From: Pseudomonas sp. GM79
GTDB lineage: Bacteria; Pseudomonadota; Gammaproteobacteria; Pseudomonadales; Pseudomonadaceae
Direction: 5' to 3'
Assembly (NCBI RefSeq): GCF_000282495.1
Contig: NZ_AKJE01000087.1
Location: forward strand, 62,001-126,000
DNA length: 64,000 nt
Under the pieces are notes generated by a model. The model saw nothing but the letters and a program-made list of their open reading frames with translations, searched no databases and had not been told where the DNA came from. Position numbers and translations under genes: made by a program. Positions 51,819-60,781 of the stretch are shown here, piece after piece (position 1 is the first letter of the stretch; the number at the start of each line of letters is the position of its first letter).

Positions 51819-53183
51819 TCAAGCTATCAACGCAAAATGTTCAGCCACCGCTCGCTCGACCCAGGTATGGGCCTGACCGAGGTAATGGGCGGGGTCCAGC
51901 AGACGATCGAGTTCAGCGTCCGACAGCTCGGCAGTCACCTGCGGCTCGTCACCGAGCACCGCGCGCAGATGACGTTGCTCGGCCACTGCGCGCTTGCAGC
52001 ACTGCTCCAACAGATGGTGCGCAGTGTCGCGACCGACCCGTTGTGCCAGCACGATGCTCACGGCTTCGGCCAGCACCAGGCCCTGGGTCAAGTCGAGGTT
52101 GCGTGTCATGCGGTCGGCATCCACTTCCAGTCCGTCGGCCACCAACAGCGCTTGCTGCAAGCTGCCTGACACCAAACAGCAAATCTCTGGCAGGGTTTCC
52201 CATTCGGCATGCCACAAGCCCAGGCTGCGTTCGTGCTCCTGCGGCATCGCGCTGAACAAGGTCGAGAGCAAGCCCGGCACCCGCGTCGCCGCACCGATCA
52301 GCACCGCTGCGCCCACCGGGTTGCGTTTGTGCGGCATGGTCGAAGAACCGCCCTTGCCCGGCGCCGACGGTTCAAACACTTCGCCGGCCTCGGTCTGCAT
52401 CAACAGGCTGATGTCGCGACCGAGTTTGCCGAGGCTGCCGGCGATCAGTCCGAGCACCGCGCCAAACTCCACCAGACGATCGCGTTGGGTGTGCCAGGGT
52501 TGTTCCGGCAAGGTCAGTTGCAGTTCTGCGGCCAAGGCTTCGGCAATCGGCATCGCCTGCTCGCCAAGGGCCGCGAGGGTGCCGGAGGCACCACCGAATT
52601 GCAGCACCAACAGGCGCGGTTTGAGTTCCAGCAGACGCTGACGGCTACGCGTCACCGCCCCCAGCCAACCGGCGATTTTCATGCCGAGGGTGACCGGTGT
52701 CGCATGCTGCAGCCAAGTGCGTCCGGCCATTGGCGTGGCGACGTAACGCCGGGCCTGGGTCGCGAGGGTTTCCCCCAGTTGCGCCAGATCAGCTTCGATC
52801 AATTCCAGCGCGCGGCGCAGTTGCAACACCAGGCCGGTGTCCATTACATCCTGGCTGGTCGCGCCCAAATGCACGTAACGCTCGGCTTCGGCATCGTTCT
52901 TGGCGATCTGCTTGCCCAACGCCTTGACCAGTGGAATCGCCGAATTCCCCGCCGTGGCAATGGCCTCACCCAGCGCGGCGAAGTCGTAATGCTCGGCCCG
53001 ACATGCCGCTTCGATAGACGCGACAGCCGTCTGCGGAATCAGCCCAACCCGCGCCTCGGCCCGGGCCAGTGCTGCTTCGAAATCAAGCATGGCCTGAACC
53101 CGGCCCTGATCGCAGAACACCTCACGCATGTCGCGTGCCGTGAAGTAGGCATCGAACAATTGATTGCCCGGTCGCTGGTTCAT
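51819..53183 (-). CDS. pcaB: 3-carboxy-cis,cis-muconate cycloisomerase
   Basis: The 454-residue fumarase/aspartase superfamily protein has the signature GSSTMPHKRNPVGA and PcaB features (HLGATSQDVMDTGL; QTEAGEVFEPSAPGK). It lactonises 3-carboxymuconate. It stands between pcaT and pcaD and ends 11 bases before pcaD. Confidence 0.96.
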   Translation of the reverse strand: MNQRPGNQLFDAYFTARDMREVFCDQGRVQAMLDFEAALARAEARVGLIPQTAVASIEAACRAEHYDFAALGEAIATAGNSAIPLVKALGKQIAKNDAEAERYVHLGATSQDVMDTGLVLQLRRALELIEADLAQLGETLATQARRYVATPMAGRTWLQHATPVTLGMKIAGWLGAVTRSRQRLLELKPRLLVLQFGGASGTLAALGEQAMPIAEALAAELQLTLPEQPWHTQRDRLVEFGAVLGLIAGSLGKLGRDISLLMQTEAGEVFEPSAPGKGGSSTMPHKRNPVGAAVLIGAATRVPGLLSTLFSAMPQEHERSLGLWHAEWETLPEICCLVSGSLQQALLVADGLEVDADRMTRNLDLTQGLVLAEAVSIVLAQRVGRDTAHHLLEQCCKRAVAEQRHLRAVLGDEPQVTAELSDAELDRLLDPAHYLGQAHTWVERAVAEHFALIA

Positions 53184-53230
53184 AAACAGTCCTTGCAGGC
53201 GTGGGGCCGGTCAGGGCCCCCGCGTAAAGA

Positions 53231-54526
53231 TCAAAGGTCGTTTTGCAAATACTTCGCCTGTTTCGGCAGACGCAGGCTGAACAGAAACGCGACCGCCATC
53301 ATCACCGTCACGTACCAGTAGAACGAGTTTTCCATGCCGCCGGCTTTAAGGCTCAGCGCCACATACTCCGCCGAACCGCCGAAGATTGCATTGGCCACCG
53401 CATACGCCAGGCCGACGCCTAAGGCGCGTACCTCTGGCGGGAACATTTCGGCTTTCACCAGACCGCTGATCGAGGTGTAGAAACTCACGATTGCCAGCGC
53501 CAGGGTAATCAGGACAAAGGCCAGGAACGGACTGCTGACACTTTTCAGGCTCAACAGGATCGGTACGGTGCACAACGTCCCGAGGGCGCCGAACCACAGC
53601 ATCGAATTGCGCCGGCCGATCTTGTCGGCGAGCATGCCGAAGAACGGTTGCATGCACATATAAAGGAACAGCGCGCCGGTCATGATGTAGCTCGCGGTCT
53701 TGGCGTGCATGCCGGCGGTATTCACCAGGTACTTCTGCATGTACGTGGTGAAGGTGTAGAAAATCAGCGAACCGCCGGCGGTGTAACCCAGCACGGTGAT
53801 GAACGCAGCCTTGTGATCGCGGAACAGTGCACGGATGCTGCCGGCGTCCTTGTTTTCGCGCATTTCCTTGCTGGTGGTTTCCTTGAGCGCACGACGCAGG
53901 AACAACGAAATCAATGCCGCAGCCGCACCGACCACGAACGGAATTCGCCAGCCATAGGCACGCAATTCATCCTCGCTGAGGAACTGCTGCAGGACCACTA
54001 CCAGCGACACCGCCAGCAACTGCCCGCCAATCAGCGTCACATACTGGAATGAGGCAAAGAAACCGCGCTGGCCCTTGAGGGCGACTTCGCTCATGTAGGT
54101 CGCGGTGGTGCCGTACTCACCGCCCACCGACAAACCCTGCAGCAAGCGCGCGAACAACAGCATGATCGGCGCCCAGACCCCGATGCTGTTGTAGGTCGGC
54201 AGGCAGGCGATGAGCAACGAACCGAAGCACATCATCAGAATCGAGATCAACATCGAATTCTTGCGCCCGTGTTTGTCCGCCACCCGACCGAAGATCCAAC
54301 CGCCGATAGGCCGCATCAGAAACCCGGCGGCGAATACGCCCGCCGTGTTTACCAGCTGTACCGTGGGGTTGTCGGACGGGAAAAACGCCGGGGCGAAATA
54401 GATTGCGCAGAAGGCGTAGACGTAAAAGTCGAACCATTCAACCAGGTTGCCGGACGAGGCGCCGACAATCGCAAAGATCCTTTTGTTGCGTTCTTCACTG
54501 GTGTAGAGAGCTGTGAGGGTTGTCAT
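53231..54526 (-). CDS. pcaT: MFS transporter, dicarboxylate/aromatic acid type (PcaT)
   Basis: The 431-residue protein has 12 predicted helices and MHS-family motifs (SSGNLVEWFDFYVYAF; GRVADKHGRKNSM). PcaT of P. putida takes up 3-oxoadipate-type dicarboxylates. Its place in pcaTBDC supports that role. An alternative would be another MHS metabolite transporter; the context favours PcaT. Confidence 0.9.
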   Translation of the reverse strand: MTTLTALYTSEERNKRIFAIVGASSGNLVEWFDFYVYAFCAIYFAPAFFPSDNPTVQLVNTAGVFAAGFLMRPIGGWIFGRVADKHGRKNSMLISILMMCFGSLLIACLPTYNSIGVWAPIMLLFARLLQGLSVGGEYGTTATYMSEVALKGQRGFFASFQYVTLIGGQLLAVSLVVVLQQFLSEDELRAYGWRIPFVVGAAAALISLFLRRALKETTSKEMRENKDAGSIRALFRDHKAAFITVLGYTAGGSLIFYTFTTYMQKYLVNTAGMHAKTASYIMTGALFLYMCMQPFFGMLADKIGRRNSMLWFGALGTLCTVPILLSLKSVSSPFLAFVLITLALAIVSFYTSISGLVKAEMFPPEVRALGVGLAYAVANAIFGGSAEYVALSLKAGGMENSFYWYVTVMMAVAFLFSLRLPKQAKYLQNDL

Positions 54527-54606
54527 CGTTCTTCACTTTTTTGGGGACCGTGAGAGTCTAGACACACTTTGCAACAATCCCGTTCCACAATTGGCAATGC
54601 TATCCC

Positions 54607-54698
54607 TGTGGGAGCGGGCTTGCTCGCGAAGACGGCGGCACAGCCAACATTGATGTCGCCTGACACACCGCCTTCGCGAGCAAGCCCGCTCCCACAGG
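54607..54698. repeat. REP family A inverted pair
   Basis: GTGGGAGCGGGCTTGCTCGCGAA then TTCGCGAGCAAGCCCGCTCCCAC. It separates pcaG from pcaT, so the two may be separate units or linked through the REP. Confidence 0.9.
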
Positions 54699-54713
54699 TT
54701 TTGCGGCGCTCAA

Positions 54714-55280
54714 TCAATAATCAAAAAACACCGTCTCGGCATCCGTACCCTGCAGAACCACATTCCACTGATAAACACCCGCAGCATCCCGCTTCGCCAG
54801 CAAGGTGCTGCGGCGCTCTGCTGGCACACACTCCAGCAACGGGTCCGCCACGTTGGCCGGTTCACCATCGAAATAGATCCGCGTCAGCAAGTGCTTCACC
54901 AACCCGCGAGCAAACACCAATACCACCAAATGTGGCGCCTGGGTCGTTCCCTTCAAGCCTTCCACGGTGCCCGGTTTGATTGTGGTAAAGCGGAAGCGCC
55001 CTTCTGCATCCACCGGCACCCGGCCAAACCCTTCGAAATTCGGGTCCAGGGGTTTGTCCTGATCGTCTTCGGGATGGTCGTACTTGCCGGCGGCGTTGGC
55101 CTGCCAGACTTCGAGCATCGCGTCGTTGACGAAGTCGCCATTACCATCGACGACTTGCCCGGTGATTGCCACGCGCTCGCCGAGGGTTTGTGCAACGGTC
55201 AGGTCTTCACGGTTCAGCCAGGTCAGGCCGATGTGGTAATACGGCCCGACGGTGTGGGACGTGGTCGCGTTCAGCGTCAT
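54714..55280 (-). CDS. pcaG: Protocatechuate 3,4-dioxygenase, alpha subunit
   Basis: The 188-residue protein is the non-iron subunit of the dioxygenase (SHTVGPYYHIGLTWLNREDL; LEVWQANAAGKYDHPEDD). It lacks the iron ligands as expected and assembles with PcaH in the cytoplasm. Its ATG is one base from the pcaH stop. Confidence 0.96.
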   Translation of the reverse strand: MTLNATTSHTVGPYYHIGLTWLNREDLTVAQTLGERVAITGQVVDGNGDFVNDAMLEVWQANAAGKYDHPEDDQDKPLDPNFEGFGRVPVDAEGRFRFTTIKPGTVEGLKGTTQAPHLVVLVFARGLVKHLLTRIYFDGEPANVADPLLECVPAERRSTLLAKRDAAGVYQWNVVLQGTDAETVFFDY

Positions 55281-55281
55281 C

Positions 55282-55986
55282 TTATTTCTCCATCGGCGTG
55301 GCTTCGCGGCCGCGCAAGACGATGTCCCAACGATAACCGAGGGCGTAGGAAGGGATGGTTTTTTCCAGGTCGAAACGGGCGATCAGGCGCTCTTTGGCGC
55401 TGGTATCGGGCACGCAGTTGTAGATCGGATCGTAGGCCAGCAACGGGTCGCCCGGGAAATACATCTGGGTCACCAGACGCGTGAGAATACTCGGCCCGAA
55501 CAGTGAGAAATGGATGTGCGCCGGACGCCATGCGTTGTGATGGTTGCCCCACGGATAGGCGCCAGGCTTGATGGTCTGGAACTGATACCAACCATAGGCG
55601 TCGGTCACGGTGCGGCCGGTGCCGGTGAAATTCGGGTCCAGCGGTGCGTCGTGCAGGTCGCGCGCATGGTTGTAGCGACCGGCGGCGTTAGCCTGCCAGA
55701 TCTCCACCAGAATGCCTGGCACCGGCAGACCGTTTTCATCCAGCACGCGGCCGTGAATTATAATGCGCTCGCCGAGCGGTTCGCCCTCGTGCTGCGCGGT
55801 CAGGTCGTTGTCCTGCTCCTGGATGCGCTCGGCGCCGATGGTCGGCCCGGTGATTTCCGACAGCGAATGAGGCAAAAACACCAACGGCTTGGACGGCGAG
55901 CGAAGGTTGGTGGATTGATAAGGAGGGTGCAGGTATTCCGGCTGAGTGCCCGCCTGCGGGCGACGGTAACCAGGCTTGTCAGTCAT
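55282..55986 (-). CDS. pcaH: Protocatechuate 3,4-dioxygenase, beta subunit
   Basis: The 234-residue catalytic subunit has iron ligands Y105, Y144, H157 and H159, with the same spacing as the known Y408/Y447/H460/H462 set. It cleaves the ring of protocatechuate between the hydroxyls to form 3-carboxy-cis,cis-muconate. It is transcribed with pcaG and follows pcaF across a 51-base gap without an obvious PcaR site. Confidence 0.97.
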   Translation of the reverse strand: MTDKPGYRRPQAGTQPEYLHPPYQSTNLRSPSKPLVFLPHSLSEITGPTIGAERIQEQDNDLTAQHEGEPLGERIIIHGRVLDENGLPVPGILVEIWQANAAGRYNHARDLHDAPLDPNFTGTGRTVTDAYGWYQFQTIKPGAYPWGNHHNAWRPAHIHFSLFGPSILTRLVTQMYFPGDPLLAYDPIYNCVPDTSAKERLIARFDLEKTIPSYALGYRWDIVLRGREATPMEK

Positions 55987-56037
55987 TACGCTTTCCTCAG
56001 TTCTTATTAGTCGACGCTTTATTCACAGCCAAGCGTG

Positions 56038-57240
56038 TCAGACCCGTTCGATCGCCAACGCCAGACCCTGGCCGACACCGACGCACATGGTCGCCAGACC
56101 TTTCTTGCCACCGGTTTTTTCCAGCTGATGCAGCGCGGTCAGTACCAGTCGCGCACCGCTCATGCCCAGCGGATGGCCCAAGGCAATGGCGCCACCGTTC
56201 GGGTTGACCTGGGCCGAGTCGTCAGCCAGCCCCAACTCACGCAGCACGGCCAAGCCTTGGCTGGCGAACGCTTCGTTGAGTTCGATCACGTCGAAATCGC
56301 TAACCGCCAGGCCCAGGCGCTCGGTCAATTTACGCACCGCCGGCACCGGGCCAATGCCCATCACTCGCGGCGCAACACCGGCGCTGGACATGCCGAGTAC
56401 TTTGGCGCGGGCGGTCAGGCCGTGCTTTTTAACGGCTTCGGCCGAGGCCAGAATCAACGCCGCCGCACCGTCGTTCACACCGGAGGCATTGCCGGCGGTG
56501 ACGGTTTTGTCCGGGCCATTGACCGGTTTGAGTTTGGCCAGGGTTTCCAAAGTCGTGTCAGCACGTGGATGCTCATCCTGCGCGACGACGCTTTCACCCT
56601 TCTTGTGGGCGATGCGCACTTCGACGATTTCTTCAGCGAAAAATCCTGCAGCTTGCGCGGTGGCCGTGCGTTGCTGACTGCGCAGGGCGAACGCATCCTG
56701 ATCGGCGCGGGAAATCCGGTAATCGTCGGCCACGTTATCAGCGGTCTGCGGCATCGCATCCACGCCGTATTGGGCTTTCATCAACGGGTTGATGAAACGC
56801 CAGCCGATGGTGGTGTCTTCCAGTTTCATGTTTCGCGAGAACGCCGCATCGGCCTTGCCCATCACGAACGGTGCGCGAGACATCGACTCGACGCCGCCGG
56901 CAATCGCCAGCTCCATCTCGCCGCTGGCGATGGCCCGAAACGCCGTACCGATCGCATCCATCCCCGAAGCGCACAGGCGATTGAGGGTGACCCCGGGAAT
57001 GGTTTCCGGCAGGCCCGCCAACAACAACGCCATGCGTGCCACGTTACGGTTGTCTTCGCCGGCCTGGTTGGCGCAACCGAGGAACACCTCGTCCACCGCG
57101 TTCCAGTCCACCGACGGGTTGCGCACCATCAGCGCCTTGATCGGCACGGCGGCCAGATCATCGGCGCGAACCGTCGACAGGCCGCCGCCGAAACGGCCGA
57201 TGGGGGTGCGAATGGCGTCGCAGATATAAACGTCACGCAT
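56038..57240 (-). CDS. pcaF: 3-oxoadipyl-CoA thiolase
   Basis: The 400-residue thiolase has catalytic C90 (LNRLCASGMD), H356 (ALGHPLGMSGAR) and C386 (ATMCVGVGQG). It splits 3-oxoadipyl-CoA into succinyl-CoA and acetyl-CoA. The stop of pcaJ and its ATG are overlapping or adjacent, so the genes pcaI, pcaJ and pcaF form one operon. Confidence 0.96.
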   Translation of the reverse strand: MRDVYICDAIRTPIGRFGGGLSTVRADDLAAVPIKALMVRNPSVDWNAVDEVFLGCANQAGEDNRNVARMALLLAGLPETIPGVTLNRLCASGMDAIGTAFRAIASGEMELAIAGGVESMSRAPFVMGKADAAFSRNMKLEDTTIGWRFINPLMKAQYGVDAMPQTADNVADDYRISRADQDAFALRSQQRTATAQAAGFFAEEIVEVRIAHKKGESVVAQDEHPRADTTLETLAKLKPVNGPDKTVTAGNASGVNDGAAALILASAEAVKKHGLTARAKVLGMSSAGVAPRVMGIGPVPAVRKLTERLGLAVSDFDVIELNEAFASQGLAVLRELGLADDSAQVNPNGGAIALGHPLGMSGARLVLTALHQLEKTGGKKGLATMCVGVGQGLALAIERV

Positions 57241-58019
57241 CAGGCTTCTCCCGGTGCTTGGCCGTGGGCCGCAGCGGTGCGGGCTTCCAGATCGCGCAGC
57301 GCCGTCAACTCGAGCTCGGTGGGCTCGGCGGTGTTGTCCACCTGATCGGCAAAACGAATCGCCCAGCCGGTGGCGGCAATCACTTGCTCGCGGGTCACGC
57401 CTGGGTGCAGCGCGGTGACCACGAATTCATGAGTATCCGCTTCGGGTTCCATGATGCACAGGTCGGTAATGATGCCGACAGGACCGGCACCCGGCAGGCC
57501 GAGACGCTTGCGTGAATCACCGCCCTCGCCATGGCCGACCGAGGTGATGAAGTCGAGTTTGTCGACAAAGGAGCGCGCCGACTGCTTGAGGATAATCAGT
57601 ACGCTTTTGGCGGAACCGGCGATCTCCGGCGCGCCACCGGCACCTGGCAGGCGAACTTTCGGCGCGTGGTAGTCGCCAACGACGGTGGTGTTGATGTTGC
57701 CGAAACGGTCGACTTGCGCGGCGCCGAGGAAACCGACGTCGATGCGCCCGCCCTGCAACCAGTAGCGAAAAATCTCACCGGTCGGGACGACAGTGTCGGC
57801 GGTTTCCGCCAATTCACCGTCACCGATCGACAATGGCAGTACGCTCGGCTTGGCACCGATCGGACCCGATTCGTAGATCAGGACTACGTCTGGCGAGGAA
57901 GTCAGACGTGCCAGGTTGGCGGCTTTCGACGGCAGGCCGATGCCGACGAAGCACACGGAACCGTTTTTCAGACGGCGGGCGGCGGCGACGGTCATCATTT
58001 CATTGGTGGTGTAAGTCAT
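57240..58019 (-). CDS. pcaJ: 3-oxoadipate CoA-transferase subunit B (CatJ/GctB type)
   Basis: The 259-residue subunit has catalytic E50 in LIYESGPIGA. At 259 residues it is longer than P. putida PcaJ (about 213) and matches the CatJ/GctB (glutaconate-type) CoA-transferase family. It pairs with the upstream subunit; the stop of pcaI and its ATG overlap (TAATG). The function in context is activation of 3-oxoadipate with succinyl-CoA. Confidence 0.9.
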   Translation of the reverse strand: MTYTTNEMMTVAAARRLKNGSVCFVGIGLPSKAANLARLTSSPDVVLIYESGPIGAKPSVLPLSIGDGELAETADTVVPTGEIFRYWLQGGRIDVGFLGAAQVDRFGNINTTVVGDYHAPKVRLPGAGGAPEIAGSAKSVLIILKQSARSFVDKLDFITSVGHGEGGDSRKRLGLPGAGPVGIITDLCIMEPEADTHEFVVTALHPGVTREQVIAATGWAIRFADQVDNTAEPTELELTALRDLEARTAAAHGQAPGEA

Positions 58020-58876
58020 TACTTGGCCTCCGAAGCAGCGGCCAGCTTGGCCTGGAACTCACTGAAGTCAGCGCAACCATGGATGTACTCGTTGATCCAC
58101 GCGGTGAAGGTTTCACGGTCGCGGGCAATCGGGTCCCAGGCTTGGTAGAAGCGGTTGTCGCGTTCGGTGTAACCGTGGGCATAGGACGGATGCGCGCCCC
58201 CCGGTACATGGCAGACCGCGCTCAAGGCCCAGGTCGGCAGCACGCAAGCGTTCATCGGTGCGTTGAGGTCGTCGACGATTTCTTCAACAGTGACGATGCA
58301 GCGCTTGGCGGCCAGCGCCGCTTCTTTCTGCACGCCAAGAATGCCCCAGAGCAGCACGTTGCCTTTGCGGTCGGCTTTCTGCGCGTGAATCACGGTGATG
58401 TCCGGTCGCACCGACGGCACCGCCGCCAGCACTTCGCCGGTGAACGGGCACGTGACGGTTTTGATCAGCGGGTTGACCTTCGGCAGGTCGGAGCCGGCGT
58501 AGGCACGCAGCACCGCGAACGGTAAGCCCGAAGCGCCCGCGACGTAGGCATTGGCCAGGTCGGCGTGACTGTGCTCTTCGATTTCCAGCGCATGCGGCCA
58601 CTGCCTTTCGACCGCGTCACGCAGACGGTGCAGCGAGCCCACACCTGGGTTACCGCCCCAGGAGAAAATCAGCTTGCGAGCACAACCGGCACCGATCAAT
58701 TGGTCGTAGATCAAGTCGGGCGTCATCCGCACCAGGGTCAGATCTTTCTTGCCCTGGCGGATGATTTCGTGACCCGCCGCCGTAGGAATCAGGTGAGTAA
58801 AGCCTTCGAGCGCGACGGTATCGCCGTCGTTGACGAACTGCTTTACCGCGTCATGCAGCGAAAGGATTTCAGCCAT
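58019..58876 (-). CDS. pcaI: 3-oxoadipate CoA-transferase subunit A (CatI/GctA type)
   Basis: The 285-residue subunit (GFTHLIPTAAGHEIIRQGKK; IFSWGGNPGVGSLHRLRDA) is longer than PcaI of P. putida (about 231) and belongs to the CatI/GctA group. It forms the transferase with the next gene product. It is first in the pcaIJF operon, with a two-armed PcaR site about 105 bases upstream. Confidence 0.9.
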   Translation of the reverse strand: MAEILSLHDAVKQFVNDGDTVALEGFTHLIPTAAGHEIIRQGKKDLTLVRMTPDLIYDQLIGAGCARKLIFSWGGNPGVGSLHRLRDAVERQWPHALEIEEHSHADLANAYVAGASGLPFAVLRAYAGSDLPKVNPLIKTVTCPFTGEVLAAVPSVRPDITVIHAQKADRKGNVLLWGILGVQKEAALAAKRCIVTVEEIVDDLNAPMNACVLPTWALSAVCHVPGGAHPSYAHGYTERDNRFYQAWDPIARDRETFTAWINEYIHGCADFSEFQAKLAAASEAK

Positions 58877-58980
58877 GGGGCAGGCTCCCGTTTTGTTATG
58901 AACCGACAGTGGTAGAAAAAGGCGCGAGGTTCAGCGCCGGAATGACTGAAGGTTAAGCCCCTGAAAAACGCTAAACAATC

Positions 58981-59011
58981 CGATAATCGACTGAGTGTTC
59001 GTTTATCGAAC
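58981..59011. promoter_or_regulatory. PcaR-type operator upstream of pcaI
   Basis: CGATAATCG (58981-58989) and CGTTTATCG (59000-59008) form an inverted pair with one mismatch, their starts 19 bases apart, and extend to GTTCGTTTATCGAAC (58997-59011), itself a palindrome. This resembles the PcaR site of P. putida. Confidence 0.72.
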
Positions 59012-59041
59012 AGATTGTTGTCTCGCTACCGATCCTCAAAA

Positions 59042-59113
59042 GCTTCGCGGGCAAGCCTCGCTCCCACAGGTTGATGCGCAATCCTTGTAGGAGCGAGGCT
59101 TGCCCGCGAAGAG
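59042..59113. repeat. REP-like pair, family A variant
   Basis: TTCGCGGGCAAGCCTCGCTC is followed by GTAGGAGCGAGGCTTGCCCG. It shares the variant sequence seen at 4822-4872. It lies between pcaI and pcaK. Confidence 0.85.
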
Positions 59114-59148
59114 GCCATCAGACTCGCTGAAGAATCTGAAACTTGCCC

Positions 59149-60495
59149 TCAGGTCGCATCCGCATGGCTGACCATGCCCTTGATCACCACCGCCGTGGTC
59201 GCCAACGCGGCCGGAATCACCAGCGCCGTCAGCACCTGTTCGAAGTTCCAGCCCAGGCCCAGCAACGTTGCGCCCATCCATGCACCGAGGATCGCGCCGA
59301 AGCGGCCAATCCCGAGCATCCACGACACACCGGTCGCCCGCCCTTGAGTCGGGTAAAACCGCGCCGCCAGCGACGGCATCGCCGATTGCGCGCCGTTGAC
59401 ACACATCCCGGCCACCAGCACCAGGGTCGCCAGCAATGTGATGCTGCCCAGGCTCTGTCCTACCGCGTAGGCAAATACCCCGGCGAATAAGTAGAAAATG
59501 CCGATGACCTTGTGCGGATTGAACCGGTCCATCGCCCAGCCCACACCTACTGCGCTCAACACCCCACCGAACTGGAACAGCGCACCAATGAACGCCGCCT
59601 GCTCCATGCTCGCGCCGCTGTCACGCATCAGAGTCGGCAACCAACTGGTCAGCAGGTAAACGATCACCAGGCCCATGAAGTACGTCAGCCACAGCAACAA
59701 CGTGCCGGTGCTGTAAGTGCCGGAGAAGATCACCGCAAACACATTGCGCGCCTTCACGGTTTTCTGTTCCGGCACGCTGAAGCTCGAAGCCTGAGCCACC
59801 ATCGCCGGGTCGATCGGCGCCAGGGTCTTGCGCACTTTGTCCGTGCCACGATTGCGCACCACCAGGTAACGCGCCGATTCCGGCAACCAGAACAGCAAGA
59901 CGACAGCGAGGATCAGCGGCAGAACCCCGCCGATCATCAACAGACTGTGCCAGCCGAAGGCCGGAATCAGTTTGGCCGAGATGAACCCGCCACCGGCCAT
60001 GCCGAGGTTGAAGCCGCAGAACATGCTGGTCACCAGCAGGGACTTTTTGCGCTCCGGGGTGTATTCGGACAGCAGCGTGGTGGCGTTCGGCATGCCGGCG
60101 CCCAGGCCCAGGCCGGTGAGGAATCGCAGTACCAGCAGTTGGTCAACATTGGTGCTATAGGCCGACGCCAGGCTGAAAGCGCCGAACACCAACACCGCGC
60201 CCACCAGTACGACTTTTCGCCCGAAGCGGTCAGCCAATGGGCCGGAACCCAAAGCGCCGAAGACCATCCCGATCAACGCCGCACTCATCACCGGGCCGAG
60301 ACTGGCGCGATCGATGCCCCAGTCCTGGGACAGTGCCGGCGCGATAAAACCCATGGCCGCAGTATCGAGGCCATCGAGGAAAACAATCAGGAAACATAGA
60401 ATCACCACCCGCCATTGGTAACGCGAAATGGGTTGAGTGTTGATGAAGGACTGCACGTCGAGGCAGTTTCCTACAGCAGACTGAGGCTGGTTCAT
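59149..60495 (-). CDS. pcaK: 4-hydroxybenzoate/protocatechuate transporter PcaK
   Basis: The 448-residue MFS aromatic acid:H+ symporter has 12 helices, the DGLDTAAMGF motif in helix 1 and the loop motif GPLADRFGRKVVLV. It takes aromatic acids across the inner membrane and, in P. putida, acts in chemotaxis to them. The ATG at 60495 is preferred to an upstream TTG (60513). An A-rich AATAAAAATA precedes the ATG instead of a strong Shine-Dalgarno. Confidence 0.92.
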   Translation of the reverse strand: MNQPQSAVGNCLDVQSFINTQPISRYQWRVVILCFLIVFLDGLDTAAMGFIAPALSQDWGIDRASLGPVMSAALIGMVFGALGSGPLADRFGRKVVLVGAVLVFGAFSLASAYSTNVDQLLVLRFLTGLGLGAGMPNATTLLSEYTPERKKSLLVTSMFCGFNLGMAGGGFISAKLIPAFGWHSLLMIGGVLPLILAVVLLFWLPESARYLVVRNRGTDKVRKTLAPIDPAMVAQASSFSVPEQKTVKARNVFAVIFSGTYSTGTLLLWLTYFMGLVIVYLLTSWLPTLMRDSGASMEQAAFIGALFQFGGVLSAVGVGWAMDRFNPHKVIGIFYLFAGVFAYAVGQSLGSITLLATLVLVAGMCVNGAQSAMPSLAARFYPTQGRATGVSWMLGIGRFGAILGAWMGATLLGLGWNFEQVLTALVIPAALATTAVVIKGMVSHADAT

Positions 60496-60745
60496 TATTT
60501 TTATTCCACGCAAAAACGCAGTCGAACAGGTGCCAGCCGGGGCTGACGCTATGACAAGAAAGGAGGTCGGGATCAGGCAATCCGGTTTCGGCAGCTAAAC
60601 CGATGGGAACAGCGACAGTCGGGAAACGTGCGCATGACGATGCCTCTTCTCATTATTATTGGGGCGTGATCCGGCGACTGACTGAAGACCCGTAGTGCCG
60701 GATGACGCTGCCGCGACATTAATGATCCGAGGGAAAGAGCGTCAA

Positions 60746-60777
60746 TTCGATAAACGCGACTCTGTGCGTTTATCGAA
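60746..60777. promoter_or_regulatory. PcaR-type operator upstream of pcaK
   Basis: TTCGATAAACGC (60746-60757) and GCGTTTATCGAA (60766-60777) form a perfect 12-bp inverted repeat with an 8-base spacer. Core arms are 19 bases apart. It lies in the pcaR-pcaK gap. Confidence 0.8.
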
Positions 60778-60781
60778 CAGC

